Positions 41,184 through 55,437 are shown, counted from the first letter of the stretch. The stretch is 64,000 nt of DNA from Anastatus disparis (GCA_017163975.1 JAFFSR010000239.1:3100001-3164000), one strand, 5' to 3'. Numbers and translations: made by a program. Notes: generated by a model from the sequence alone, not told the origin.

Positions 41184-44100
41184 ATTTAAAAAATATTACA
41201 TGATATGTTTTTTTGAAACGAATTCACTCTTTTCTTCAATGTTCTTATATAAACGAATTGTTCGATTCATAACGAGTTCACTTGAAAGCATATTGATGGA
41301 TTCAATGTGTTGATTACTTCCGACTAAATTCAAAGTTTTCCTTTTATTAAATTTCACGCTAAAAATTTAAAAGGATTCATATTTTATAGTTATAAATATA
41401 GAATATACGCCTATAAAATTATGTACAGTTGTTATTTAGAATCTTTAATTATATCTTCTGTTTCTATAAAATCAAAAAGTTTAAACAATTTTCCGAGCAC
41501 CAAAAAATTAATAAAATACTCAAAATGAGATCAAAGGTTTAAAATTTAATCATCACTTTGTTTGGAAACATCCACAATGTGTTCAAAATTTCACGATGGA
41601 AATTGCCATTCGTACAGAAGATGTAATGGACATTAAATTTTATCATATAAATAAACAGATACACACGAGCTTTTCGTGCACATATGCACACCCACACCCG
41701 TGCGCATAGATGCGCGAGCAAAAGTTCCGCATTTCGATTTAATTTTAAAGTAACCAAATTTATTAACGTTTTCATAATTCAAAATTATTACGTCAAAATG
41801 AAAAATAAATTATTATAAAAAAAAATTTTATTAAATTTATTGAAATAATATGAGTATACGCAGTTGTACAAATGCTTAATAACAAATTAATTAAATTTTA
41901 TCAATAACGCAGGAAAACAAATGTCAATGAAAATTTATTTTTAAAAAGCGTTATTAATAAATGATAGATCACTTAAAACTGACGTTATATTGAATAAGAG
42001 ACATGATTTCGTAAATGTAATGTCACTTTAAATAATTGATGTTTCAAAATTACAAGACAAAATTCAATACAACAATAAATCGTCCCGCGGAAAATTTTGA
42101 TTTATTATTCGATTAAAAATATAAAGTGCTTAACTTTAATAAAAAAAAATTCATCGTTTAATTACTTGTCGATCGCGCATGATGAAAAGTTATAAAATTT
42201 TATAAATAAATTCCGAGTACGTAAAGTGATGAAAAACTTACAAGGAAAATTTACGTATTTCCATAAAATTTAGCGCTATTCCAAAAATTTAAAATCCATA
42301 TTTTACAAGCGACAATTTTACCCCTTGAGCGCGCATCACTTGAGAAAGTAACCATCAAGAGGTACGACAATGCTTTAAAATATCTTTTGTTATGCTTTTT
42401 TTATTTCTAAAGAATAAATCAGTATCCATGAATGAGAACTCATTAATTATTTATGAGAGTAATGCCATTCTTCCGCGAAAACGTCTTAATGATGTTCCTT
42501 CTTTTCTCTATTCTTTTTCCTTTTCTTTTTGTCGGATTATTTGGCGTTTAATTTATTCATTGTTATTTCATCATTATTACTTGATACGGTGTATCAATTT
42601 GAGCATAGAATAATACGATTTATTGAATAACGTTTGCCGTTCGGATATTTTATGTTTATTTTAAAAAGGATGAGTTGAATTAATATCTCTGATTTCATGT
42701 TAAAAAAGTCTAATAAAATTTTATTTTTTGCCTTGTTGATATTTTAAATATTGAAATTTCATATAATTGGATAAAAGCTTTTTTATCTCAATTTTCGCAA
42801 ATAATATATGCAATATTGTTTGAAAGTTTTTAATTATTCGAGAGTGAAATATAATATAATCTTAAATATGAAAAAAATTGTTTTAATGCATTTTTTGAGC
42901 ATCAAATGTTGATTATTAACAAATTCTAAAAAGAATAAATAAATAACGATAATTAAACGTATCCAGATTTTAAATTGATTAATTAGTTAATTAATTTTTT
43001 TTGTGTTTTTAATTTTTCAAAGGCAATACCAGAAGCCACTATAACGTGGTTGAATTATTTGTGTGAATCCGTCAAATGACTCTATGTTGAATGAAGTTGG
43101 TTCACGGAATTGACAATCAAATTCTTCTTTATTTAGTTAACTATTCGTACTTTAAATTTTATTATCTTTTTTATTCATACGATTAATTAATAATTTCCGT
43201 AAATCTGCATTGTTTACGATATAATAATTGAGTTACACTTTATTTTTTAAGCGCCTATATACAATACACTCTAAACAAAAATTTTCCAACCTTTTCAATA
43301 AGGTAATTTACACATTTTCCCGGCACGTCTATACTTATACGCCCGTGGGATTAAAACTTTTCCGACAGTTGCCGAGATTAAATACACTTCTTTTATGTTA
43401 AAAAATTCCGTTAAAAAATAGGGATTTTGTATACACACACACATATATATACGTACATAAATGAGAAGGAAGAGTTCATTCCAGTCTCGGTGTACAAGTA
43501 AACGCGATAGCACCCAATTTACCGAGAGCAGTAAATTTGTTTCTCACGCGCAAAAGGAGAGAGAGAGAGAGAGGGAAAAAGAGGCGAAAAAGTATTACAC
43601 CGATAAAGGTGCGAAACGTTACTATGCATCCTATCCTATACCTAAAAAGTATCTATAGTCAAGCTTTTGCGCGCGCGTGTTGCATCGTTTAGTTCTTCCT
43701 TTCTTTTTTCATTCCAAGTTGAAAAAAAAAATACGACAGCAGCAACAACAAGTTGAGGCTATAAAAAAAAATTTAACAGGCTACGCAGCTAAATACCAGT
43801 GAATTTATGGTTATTAGGTGATGTGAACGCCGCGCAAAACACTTAGCCTTTCTCGCCCAAAAACAATGCGCTTCATAGACTCTTCTTCTCCTTTTTTTTT
43901 TGTTTTTTGTTTTTTTTTCTAGGATGCATGTAAAGTAAGTGCACGGGGCTACTGAGAGTGTCCGAGGCCATACAAAAGTAGTAAAATTAAAACAAAAAAC
44001 GTATATACAAACTCGCGAGGCAAAGGTACGAGAGAGTGAAAAAAATTGAGCTTTAGCGTATAATCTCGAGACTTGAGCTTTTGCTAGGAACGTTAAAATT

Positions 44101-46140
44101 AACGCTTGGAAAAAAAAAGAAAAAACGAAGCTTTATATGGGCAAAAAAAAAACTTTCCTACCACTGTAAGTTGTGTCGCCGCGAAAAATTGAAGTTGAAA
44201 TAAAAAAATCTTAACCTTCGCAAAAATTACTTTCGCGTAAGAAGAGAATTACGTAATTTGGAGCTTTGAATTTATGAAAAAAAAAAGTTAATTGTGTATT
44301 TTAAAGTCCATTTTTTGTGCGGAGTAAACTTTTTTTAAAAGAATGTGCATAAAAATTCTGCATTATTCTTTGGTTATTTAAAAAAAAATCGAAAGTAGTA
44401 AATAAATTTTTGATACATTTGTTAGATTATTCCATTTATCGGAGTACATTCAATGTTATTTATCGAATGCGATTGTAATTTTACATTAAAATTTAAAATG
44501 TTTATATTCAGAGATAATAATTATTATCGATTTGTTTACTAATGGCACTTTAATTACAACGTTAATGCGATCGCTTTTCACCCGCTTTTATCTCATAAGT
44601 ATCGTGACTTGATCTTCTTAATTCGATCTGTGTAAATTCGTTAAAAAACGGAAAACAAAAAATAAACAAAGAAAAAACATAGAACCGTCAATGATTTAAT
44701 TAGAGCTAATTTGAGTCTTATCACATAATGAAATATAAACAGCAAGTTGAAATGTATAGCTAAAAGAAATACCAAAGAAAAAAAAGAAAGGATAGAAATC
44801 TGTAGTCCCCGACATTTCTCTCATTCTCTCTCTCTCAAGCTCCAAGGGATTATGTTAAACGAGCGGGCAACGAGGGGGATTTTATTAGCGCGTATATATA
44901 GCAAGAAAGAGGGAGTAGTAGATCAGTGCAAATTAATTACCCATTCTATACCGCAAGCACATTTTCAAAGGCTTGAAAGCCTATGTATATCCTGACTTTC
45001 GTTCGACTAATTTACAAGATCAGTTGGATTATTTTCACTTAACTTTTATATACACCTTTACACCCGTGTATAGGTTTACACTATTTTTTTTTTCTTTCTG
45101 ACCTACAACGAATATCTTTCTTTCTGTTTTGTTTTTGTAATCTTTGTTTCACATTTTTTTTTTGTTTATTGTAGCTGAGCTTTTAAGCTTTTATATTCAT
45201 GATTAATTACCTGTTACGAGGAGCTGCAGCTGCAACTGTTACACATATATATCCTACAATCTTCTATCTGTCTCTCTCATTCTCATTTTCAACAAGTGCA
45301 ATGTGCGTGTAATACCGCTTGACCTCACTTTTAACCCTCTTATTTAGTTTTTTTTTTCTTTTTTTCTAGTACGCGTGCTTGTTTTGTTTTCTTTCTTTCT
45401 TTTTTTTTAACTTGACATTTACAACAGCCTATACTTGTAACAACTCATGCGCAGCTCTTTGCTCTGTGAGTTATGCGTCGATGGCACCAGATGTTTTTTC
45501 AAAAAAAAAAATTTTTTTTTTTAAAGTAGAGTAGCGTACTTGAATTTTTGCACGTTGTTATTTTTTAAATAATTAAAAATTGAACAAAATTTTGTTTAGA
45601 GAGTATTGAAATTCGAAAAAGGGGTATATTTCTTTCAGCCAAAAATGTTACAAGCGTGAATAGAGAATTTAATTACGATTTGAAATTTCAATTAGTTTTA
45701 ATCGATTATCGCCTCGAGTTAACACGAAAAAGAAGAACGAAGAAGACAAAGTAAGAAGTAATAAGAAAGCAGAAGAATAAAACGATATAAACAAAGACAT
45801 TCATTGAATGGGAATCTATTCTCTTGTACGTTTTTCAAAAGAGCTGTATATATATACGTACTAGATATATCTGGTTTCGGATTAATCGAGACTATCCTGT
45901 TACCACTTTTTACACATTTCTCTTATTTCGTTCTTTCTTCTTCTCCGTTCGTTCTTCTTTATCTTCCTCCCTTTCTTTTTTAACTCGATACTAAAGCGTA
46001 TCTTAAATTCCACGTGGCTTTACACACTCTTGTTGACCAAAGAGACAAACCATATAAGCTCTTGGATCTTGATTTCTCTTTCTTTCTTTTTGTTATACTC
46101 TCATTGCTATCAATGCTCGTAAAAGCGAGAAAAAACTCAC
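41184..46140. other. non-coding AT-rich stretch, possibly intron
   Basis: No supported exon. GA tracts at 43555-43575, an A/T-rich belt (41.7-43.3 kb) and short poly-A/T runs. If the first exon at 46141-46222 is real, this is the start of its first intron. Confidence 0.45.
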
Positions 46141-46222
46141 CTTTGATTAAAGTCACGCCACTGTAAAAGAGGATGAAAAAGAAGGTGAAGAAAAGCTTAA
46201 CTTTCGTTAGGACGATCAGCAT
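46141..46222 (-). CDS. candidate first coding exon with a signal peptide (partial gene)
   Basis: On the - strand the ATG at 46222 opens a 27-codon segment with lysines near the N-terminus, a hydrophobic core (LFFTFFFILFY) and a small-residue end (SGV), the layout of a signal peptide or anchor. It ends AAAG at a consensus donor GTGAGT (46140-46135), in phase 1, the usual phase for introns just after signal peptides. Codons are richer in C than the surroundings. No family can be named from so short a piece. The frame stays open upstream from a TTG but has no other ATG. The best downstream candidate exon is at 33770-33861. Confidence 0.4.
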
Positions 46223-49200
46223 TGATCCAATGAAATTGGTTAGCAAGAGCTTACTACGACAACACCTACTACTGCAAAAAGATGTGCTAAAACACTCTTT
46301 CTTTTAAGCACCTTCATTTTTTTTCCAAAAACCCTTTTACATTTCATCATTTTTCGTAATAATTCAATCATTTTTGGTTGATTGCATTCGTTTCAATTAT
46401 TTAATATTACGTGCAATTAAATATTAAATAATAATAAAATATTAATTAATCGCTTTAATTATTTCGCATTAAAAATAAAAGCATAATCTAAAAATATTTA
46501 AAAAAAAATATTAACGACTGAATTTATTTGAAAAAATGATTGATGAAGCTTTTAAAATAATTTTTTCGATACGAAAAATTCTTTCTCACGGTTTAGAAGT
46601 GTTAAATTTTTAACGCCGGAGCTTTCTATTTGATTATTGCCAAATAAACGAAATGAATTGACAGAACATTTGCACTTTTTTTCTATATATTTTACACTTT
46701 CACGAGAGGAGAGGTAAAAAAAACGAGGCGGAAAGAAAACGTTAGTGTGTATGCGTGGGGGGGGGGGGGAGCTGTTATGAATGAAAATAAACGGCTTTTA
46801 AAAATTGGCAGAGTCATTTAATTCGGAAAATGGCTCAAAAATAAAATATCACACGCTAAAGCTATTAAAAAAAGGAAAAAATTTTATTCCTCTTGCCGCA
46901 AAAAAAAAAAAAAAATAATGACATTAGATAGAGAGTTCCGTAAAGAATGTCAAGTAGTTTAACTAACATTTCTGAAATACTGCATTATTTTATACTTTTT
47001 TAAAATGAGGCCTTACATAAGAATTGTTTCTCGAAATAAAAAGAAAAATTGCTTTTACCAGCAAGAGAGAGAGAAAGAAAAAGAGAATGCCAGAGCAGTC
47101 GAGAGTGAAATATAGGCATAGTAAGCCTTATCAGAGGCAGCGGATAGTTTATACTCAGACATTAATAAATCGAGGCTAGAGAGAAAGAAATAAGAGAAAG
47201 AAAAAGAGGGCCGAGAGGGGAGAGAGAGAGAGGGTAACTGAGTTTGAAATTTCAAGCTCAGAGAGAAAGAGAGTCCAGTTAAGTGTAAAAAATAGCGAAT
47301 GATATCGTTGTAACGCGCTACAATATAAAGAAAAAAAATGAGAGAGAAAGAGAGAAGTTGGTTATGAAACGAGAGAAAAGTAGTATAGTTAAAATTGCAA
47401 CTCTTAACTACGTAGCTTTTGCTGGTATATATATAAGCGTATATAGGCAGTTTACTTTATGCCAAGTATTGTAGTAAAATACTCCTAGGGACGTATTACT
47501 ACGTACTTTACAGAAAAGCGCCGCGTTTTGTGGATAAGGGGGTGAGGTTGGTAAAAAAAGAGAAAGAGCAAAAAAAGCTTTGTACTTTAGTAGGAACGGT
47601 TGTGCGTACTTTCTCACAAGTTTCGAGCTTTATTGCATTCCAGCATTCGCGTGGCTTGGCGTCATCTCTTTTCGTTCGCTCTCTCTTTCTCTCCTTTTTT
47701 CTGTCCTGCCACAAGGTTTTTGCTCTCTTTTACAAGGAGAGCGCTACTTACAGAACTTTTCAAGGATACGAAGAACATTCGATAATTGCGAAAGTTCCCT
47801 TGGGTGCACGCCTTAAATTCCGCAAGCTCTCTCTCTCTTCCTCTCTTGATTCTCTCAACAGACTATATGGCCACCTATATATATTCGCGCCACTCTCATT
47901 CCTTACTCTTACTACAACCTTATTTTCCATTTTTTTTTCTTTTTTTTTGTTATTTTTCAACAAGAATAAGAAGAAGCCTTTGCTTTTCTTCTATTATCTC
48001 TCTTTGTCATTTTCTTATTATCTCTGCGTTATCTTTCCTACAAACTTCCTATCTTCTCTTTTTTTTTCTCTTCCTATCCCTTTTGCCTTTACGCGCGAAA
48101 CGAATTTTCCATTAAATTGCTCAGATTCTGACTGAAGCGTTACTGCTACTCTAGAGCTTTTCCTCTCTCTTTCTTCTATATTTTTCCAGTATAATTCCCC
48201 AGACTGATGCTGAGCGGTCGTGTCGAATATAACACCAGCTTTCCTTTCTCTCCTCCTTCCGCACGTTTTATGCTAGCCTTACCATTCGTTTCTTGTATAT
48301 ACATATATATGGAAGCATCACTATTAACCGACGAGGTTACCAAGCTTGGTGCTGTTTGCTCGGAATTTTTTCTCTTTCTCTCTTTTTTTTAATGAGATAG
48401 CTGCTCTCTCTATCTCCTTTTCTCTCTCTTGCATGCTTTCATTCGCTCTTCTGCGAGCAACGAAACGTGAGCTTGATAATAATTTGGTCATTTCCTTGTA
48501 ATTCCTCTTAAATATACCCTTCATTTATCCATGATTTTTCCCTCTTACTTTTCTTCTTCTCTTTTATTTTTTAATGCCGAATTCTTTTTTTACGCTTATT
48601 CTTCTGTCTCGTCACTTGTTTAAAGTACAAACTGTAAAATATCAATATTTTATAAATCCTTTTATTGAGTTAGGTGCTTATTTAATTAATGAAGATTACC
48701 TTTTAAAATTTCATATTAATTACAGCATGATTTAGTTAATTTTGCGTTATTTAATTAATTAGGCACTTGTATTTCAAAGCTTTTACTGCCTTGCCCCGAA
48801 TTTTAAGTGCCAAATATGAAAAAGATACCTCGAAAATGTTACAGCGAAACTTTGGCATAACGGGTATAAAATAAACGTTATTACATTGGGAATATGAGAG
48901 AAAAGATTTTTAATAAAAAAAAGATTACATTTCTTTCATTTAATGATAAATGAAAAGTAAAGACGTTTTTATATTTGATAATAATCAACGTCTTATATTT
49001 AAAGATATAAATATTCGTATTTTATGTAATTTATGTAAAGCTCTTATCATTTTTATTTTTATTCATTCGAAAAGTTTTCCTATTCATGGAAATAAAAGCT
49101 TCGAAATTATAATCAAAATTAAAATAAATGAAATTTCTGATAAGTTAAAGTAATTAGTAAAAATTGAATGAAAATTTGTTCAAAGTATAAACTAAAAAGA

Positions 49201-50559
49201 AAAAAAATTTTTTTTTTATCAATCAATATTGTCAATTTATATAAATCGAACATCGTTACAAGACCTTATTAAAAAATTTTAATAAATAATGACAGTTCAA
49301 CGTGTATAATTTAGGCTGCCATTAATTATTGAATAGGACTGTTTGATAACTTTGTATTCTTGCTTCATGACTCTGTAGTTATGAAGAAAGTACGTTTCTT
49401 TATGCACTGATAAAAGAGATATATTGAAGCAAAAAGTATTTTTGATTTAATATATCAATTGGTTTAACTCGTCAGATCTTGGATTTTCTTTTAACTTCAA
49501 GATAATTTTTCGATCATTTGGTCTAACGCCCGATTTTTTTTTTAAATTAATGAGAACTTTTGTCCAAATTTAAAAAATTTTTTAAAGCAATTTGCGTTTT
49601 AAGACCGTACGATTTTCAAGTTAATCATATATTATACGTGAATAAAAATTAAGATTAAACTTTAAATTAAATCAAAGATACAATTTTTACTTTTAGTTAC
49701 AATTTTTATTTTTAGTTAAATTTCGACTTAAAAAATTGAACAGTTTTTAAATCGACAAAAGTTATTAAAATGAATAAAATTTTTCAAAATTTAAAAATTA
49801 ATCAATATATTATCAGCAATTAAAAATTAATCAGTCTTGGGATCTGACTTTCAATTAGATAAATTTATTAAAGAATGAATAATTTACGATCGAACAAAAA
49901 TATATTTTATCATTATGAATGATTGATTTTCAAAATTTTCAATTCGTTTTAATAACTAACATTTTCAGTGATTATTCGCGCGCAATTGAGTGAATTAAGT
50001 TGAATAAACGGAATTATGAAAATGGTTTATTTTATTTATTCAAAAACTGATATTTTGTCAAAATCTGTAGAAATTGTTCGTATTATTCAGTGCAATGAAT
50101 CGAAAAGTATATATTTTGTACGTAAAATTTAAAAATCTTCAAGTCTTAGCGAATAACTTCATGCTTATTGAATTAATATTCATAATAATGAATTGTATTG
50201 TTGTTAAAAAATTTAATTAATTTCCTTCTAGTTAGAAAAAATCATTCACAATGGTGAACCATTTATAATCTATTCTATCTAAATATGTAAAAAATATAAT
50301 CATTGTGTATTGAGAAATACGGTGAGGAATCAAAAAAGTTTGAGCTTCAAAGATTAATAATAAATCTATATCTCTCAATTAATCAAAAACTAATGTTCTT
50401 TAGTATTAATAATATGGTGTCAGAAAGTATTGCATTGATTGTGAAAATATTTCTTTCAATAACTTATCTTTTTTGTTTATTTGTAGTGGATATAATTCAA
50501 ACAGATTTTTATATTATTGAAAAAAAATGAAATTTCTTATAGAACCTAATAGAATGCCT
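46223..50559. other. low-complexity upstream region
   Basis: Holds a G13 run (46757-46769), a purine-rich block (47060-47370) and a pyrimidine-rich block (47640-48590). Overlapping open frames through the pyrimidine block are composition artefacts. The far right part (48.6-50.5 kb) is AT-rich. Confidence 0.5.
47640..48590. repeat. polypyrimidine-dominated block
   Basis: About 1 kb with long TTTCTTTT and CTCTCT runs on the + strand and few purine runs, preceded by a purine-dominated block at 47060-47370. This strand asymmetry makes several frames look open at once. Confidence 0.6.
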
Positions 50560-50772
50560 CTGGGATCAAAATGATTTTGTTTGAATGAAACCTAATTTCT
50601 GCTTGAAAGAAGGTTAAATTACTTTTGAACGAAATAAAATTCTGCTGGGATGAAAATGATTTTGTTTGAATCAAACCTGATCTTTGCTTGAATGAAGATG
50701 AAATTCCTTTGGAATCAAATATAATTTATCTGAGATCAAAATGATTCTATTTGAACTAAAAGTCACGTAAAC
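50560..50772 (+). repeat. 85-bp tandem repeat, about 2.5 copies
   Basis: Units start at 50560, 50645 and 50730, each with a CTGRGAT start, ATCAAAATGATT-like and TTTGAA words. The 85-bp spacing is exact between units. Copies are diverged and non-coding. Confidence 0.75.
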
Positions 50773-52139
50773 CAAGAAAAAATTTCGTTTAAATTGCATA
50801 TTATTTGATTTTAGTTGTAATAATGTAAAAAAAAATAATTTAATCGTAATATTGTATTATAAAATACAACGTTACCACGATATTTTAAGAATAAATTTGT
50901 TTCACGTTGTATTTATCGCGTATAATAATTAAAATATTTTCGCATTAATGCAAAGAATCTGGAGTTCAAATTATCTCTCATTGCTTAATAAATTTGTCAA
51001 ATGGAAAAAGAGAAAAATTAATAAACGAACGATAATTTTTAAAATTTTATGAATCAATTATGACTTGAATAAATTAACAATAATAAAATAGCTATGGATT
51101 ACTTATGAAGAGCTATATTGATATAAATAGAATTTCAATAACTCCCCGAATTAAAAATTTTAATTGCATGAAAACAAGAAGTCGAGGAAAAAAAATAAAA
51201 CTTCATTAATATTAAAAGGCTATTTATAGTTGAAAATTAAACAGGATATCGTATCCAGCTTTGAATCTGATGTCAAGTATATACGAAGAAGTTTTGCGTG
51301 ATTTTTCGACTTGGTGCTTCTATCGTCGTTTTATCAGACGTCTTGTTGCACTTGATAAAAATAAGAAAAAAATTAAATAGATAGAGAAAAAAAAACAGAA
51401 CGCTATCATCGTCCGGAAGAAATCTGAAGAAATAGCTATAGCTTAAAATCTTGAGAAAATCGTGGATGCAGTATAAGGAAGTTGAAAATGCTCGACGCAA
51501 ATACCCGATACAACATCGGAATAGACGAGCTGTAAAGGTATTTCTATCCTCAGCCACATTTCTCTCTCTCTCTCTTCTTCTTCTTTTCTCGCACATAGAT
51601 ACAAGGAGTTCGAAGACATCGAATCTATTACGCAAGATAAGTCCAGGTGACACTCTTCTTCTAGCATAGTTTCCCATCTCCTTTCTCTCTTTTTCCGAGT
51701 TTACTAAAACTGGGCCATCGAGATATACGCCGAAAGAGAGATAGTTTATTTTCCCTATAGCTTTAGATATAGTTAAGAAGTCATCGTCTCTTGTACCTTT
51801 CCTTCCTTTTCGTGTTCTCTCTTCCTTACTACCTATCACTCTGCCTCTCTCACTTTAGTTCTCCAAGTCTTACTTTCCGATATCATAAGGAGTGAGAAGA
51901 AGAGGGTGATGGAAACGATCTCTCTATCTCTTGCATCCTCTTAACTTCGAATTTAACGTACAGCCCTTTAATACCCACTACGCACCTGCTACGTAACTTT
52001 ATATCCTACCAAAATACAATATATGCGTATACTATATCTTAATATTACGCATATCGCTATCATGAATTATAACTCTTCTGTTATACTGCGCTTTATAAAC
52101 CATTTACACTAAATATCCTTGGAAAATAAATTGCCGGCC
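50773..52139. other. AT-rich then low-complexity, no gene supported
   Basis: CT tract at 51560-51580. Long frames on both strands through 51270-51840 overlap each other and follow the low-complexity composition. Confidence 0.45.
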
Positions 52140-52186
52140 TCTCCGAGGAGGAGCTACAGGGCTTTGGACTTTGAGATGAATCATCG
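52140..52186 (+). other. possible small exon ending at a consensus donor
   Basis: A GC-richer patch ends ATCATCG at the donor GTAAGT (52187). One frame is open across it (RSYRALDFEMNH) with an ATG at 52176 four codons from the donor, phase 2. The next acceptor with matching phase that I see is at 55545. Could be a 5' exon or chance. Confidence 0.2.
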
Positions 52187-55100
52187 GTAAGTCTTTTGTT
52201 AAGTTAATTGTTGCTGAGCTTGCAAGTACGTCCAAAACACTTACAATTTGTCTAAAGTTTATTTATGGATTTGAAACACGGCAAGAGTTATTAGGGATTA
52301 AATTTTCAAATGCAATAATAACTTCGGGACTTTGTTAAATTCAAATGAATTTCGTTTCATGTTTTTCCAAGAGTTAATTAATATTGTTTTTCTATAATTT
52401 TCAATGCTTTTTTTATTATGAAAATAATTATATTTATCGTGAAAATGATGAATAATGATTTTTATAATAAAAATAATCATTTTATCATATAAATAATATG
52501 ATTTTATTAAATTGATTATTTTTTAACATGCATATTAAGAGATTTTGTTACAAAAAAAAAAAAAAAAATTAAAATTGAATGTAACGTTTATTTGTGTTGA
52601 GTAATATTTTATTTTACATTAATTAATACATAAAACAATGATTTATGAAACGTTCCTAACTATTTACATATAAAAGTTTCTCATACTCCCGTGAACTCGA
52701 ATTCGATAAAACATTTTTTTTTCATCCATACGCGAAATTTAAATTATTATTGATATAAAATAAATGGAAATCTTATTTTATTGTTGTGAATTTGGCAGTA
52801 TTATGACAAAATTGTATTTCATAACAAAAAAAAGTAATTAAACAAGAAAAAGGTAAACAACATACACGCGCATACCTCAAGCATAAATATTTCAAAATTA
52901 TAAACAATCATAATGCTTCCAACGTGCGCAATATTTACCCTATACGAAATTCAAAAGCTTAATAACATTATATTTGCGCTCGTTTTTTCGATCCTGTTTA
53001 TCAATCTATAGCATATATAGAAATTCTACCAGCTTTTGAGAGGAGGAATGGGCATCGATATATTTTATATTTTGTATCGCATATCACAATTTAAAATCCA
53101 GGCTCTATTTTTTTATCCTATTTTTTTTATGAAAGACAGTCGAAAAAAACACTAATATAGAAATGCCGTTATAAAGCAACTGCAAAAGTCGTCAAAGAAA
53201 AAAGGAGAACTGTATCGAGTTCTCGCTAAGCAACCAAAACCCCATAGACTTTTTTTATACATATACTGGAACCCTTTTCATATTTTAACAGAAAAGCGTA
53301 TAACGTGTACCGGTAAATTTTTTTTTTATTTCTTTGATATTTTTGGTTCTTGAACTATTATTCCATGGAAACTGTATACAATAAACATTGCATAGGTTAA
53401 TATCTTTTTTTTTTGTTGAGGTGAGACGATCGTATACGCGCATAGAAGAGAACTATATATAGTGTTAACTATAACCGTTGTACATTTTCAAAGTTATCAA
53501 AAAACTATATAGAGTTGCTCGTACGCGTGTGTATACAGGAGGCATTCGTATATATATGAATTCGAGTCATAAAATCTGTACTGGACAGCTCGTAAAAAGA
53601 TCTTCAAACGCGTAAAAGCTCTCTTCTACCTGCGCACCGAAGCTTTTACTTTTTAACCGTATATGTATAGTTTTAACCTCTCTTTTGCACTGCTTTTGTT
53701 TTTATTTCATTTTCTCAACCCGCTCGCTCTTTTCTCTCTCTCTCTCTCGTATTTACAGAAGCGCGGCTTATATTATTCAAGCCGATTAATCAAACCCAAT
53801 GAGCGACAGAGTTTCGCGTATACGCATATATACATATATGCGGCCGTAAAAACAAAGAACATTTAAAATTTTAGCAAGTATGACGGCAAAAGCTTTATGA
53901 AGGAAAGCTGGGATACATACGTTTGAAACGTATTTTTATCTTTACGCTCTTCTGAGTTCTCTCTCTTTGACTTTGATATTCAGTGACATTTTCATAGGTT
54001 TTCTGAAAAGACATATTTTTCCTTTCTCTCTTCATCTTTTTTTTTCAATCAAAAACCTGATTCGAATTAATAAAATACCCACTTGGATAGCTATAAATCG
54101 AATCGACAAAAAAAAAAGAAGAGAAAAGAAGAAAAAAAAAGAATTAAAAGAAAATAAAACGTTTGACATTGAAATGCCGTGAATCAACGATGCGTAATAT
54201 ATACCCTGTTCATCGTATATATATATATGTATATATTTTTTTGTTAGGACGTGCCTGACCAAACGAATTAATTAAAAAATTTTTTGTTGGAAAATCTTTG
54301 GCATATCTATATACGTATACATAAATATATGTGTATACGTGTGCGTATATATACAATGGAAAGAGAAAGATGACATAGTGTATGGTACGCGTTATGACGG
54401 ATTAATTGCGACGTTGCCGTTAGAGTGGCTTGCACCTCGACTACATACACACACACACAGCACGCGCAAATTTTCTCTCTTTCTCTGTCGCGTTCGACGC
54501 AGTTATTTATTAATCCCTACCCGACGAGGGAATAGCGCAAACTCATCGCACACACCGACATACCAAAAGCTTCCTACTCACTCTCTTATGCTCTCCACTC
54601 TGCGTTTTAATTAAATGTAACGTTTATTCCACGCGTCGGACCTCTCACGCGGACGAATATTGCAAAGGGCACACACGTACCTCTATACCTATACACATTG
54701 GAAAGAGTGGAAGCTTGAATTATTGCACTCGTGGATGCTAGCAACGATATGTCGACACTCGGCATTCAAAAAGATTAGATCGAATCCCGTAGAACGCGTC
54801 ACATATAGTCAATTCATTCCCGAAAGATAACCCTCGGTATATACGTTTTCGTATCTGTCAACCGATTTTATTACTCTTTGTTTTTTTTATTCCTTTTTTT
54901 TAGCTCCTCCTCCTCCCATTCTCCTGACCTCACTTTTTTTTTTCTTTCTCTTTGTTTGATGAATTTACTCAGCAATTTAACGTTGACCCAAAGAAGCAGC
55001 AACAACATCACCAAGCCTGGACGATTTTTATAGTTTGCGAAAGCACAAAAAAAAAGAGGTAAAGAAAAGAAATAGAAAAGTAGAGGAAGAAGAGAGAGAA

Positions 55101-55429
55101 AGAGAGAGAAAACGATTATCGGTAACGTTTCACGTTCACGAAGTTTGGATAATATATAGGAAGTTAAAGCTAAAGCGAGTATATGAGCCGGAAGCAGAGA
55201 AGATAAAAAAGAAAGAAAGAAGAAAAAAAACGAGTGGAGAAGAGGGACATAGAAAAGACGAAAAAAAAAAACACATATATATATAGTATACCCCAGTAGT
55301 AGCACATAGTGGACTGGACTCTATACGCACAGTGGATCAAAGTACAACCAGTTCGCTGCACACATATTTTCTCTCTCTCTCTCTCTCTTTTTTTCGTATT
55401 ATATAGTGCATGAGCTCGTAAAAACGTTC
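52187..55429. other. AT-rich and low-complexity, no gene supported
   Basis: A/T-rich to about 53.2 kb, then short TA words, a CpG-richer patch around 54380-54620 and GA/CT tracts. No chain of exons found. Confidence 0.45.
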
Positions 55430-55437
55430 TATAAAAG
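55430..55437 (+). promoter_or_regulatory. isolated TATA box consensus
   Basis: TATAAAAG on the + strand (TTCTATAAAAGTGC context) in a locally CpG-containing patch. About 30 bp downstream a GTAAGT donor (55464) and an 84-bp pyrimidine-ended intron-like stretch up to CAG (55543-55545) follow. It could be a promoter with a short leader intron. No transcript can be confirmed. Confidence 0.25.

Noticed and set aside
47530..48135. 201-codon open frame on the + strand
   Set aside because: Runs through polypyrimidine DNA with several other frames open at once; Ser/Phe/Leu-rich product without motifs.
51273..51839. 188-codon open frame on the - strand
   Set aside because: Composition-driven, overlaps two other open frames and has no recognisable motif.
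54871..55305. 144-codon Leu/Phe/Ser-rich frame that looks like a membrane protein
   Set aside because: The hydrophobicity comes from poly-T and CT tracts; the opposite strand is equally open and Lys/Glu/Arg-rich.
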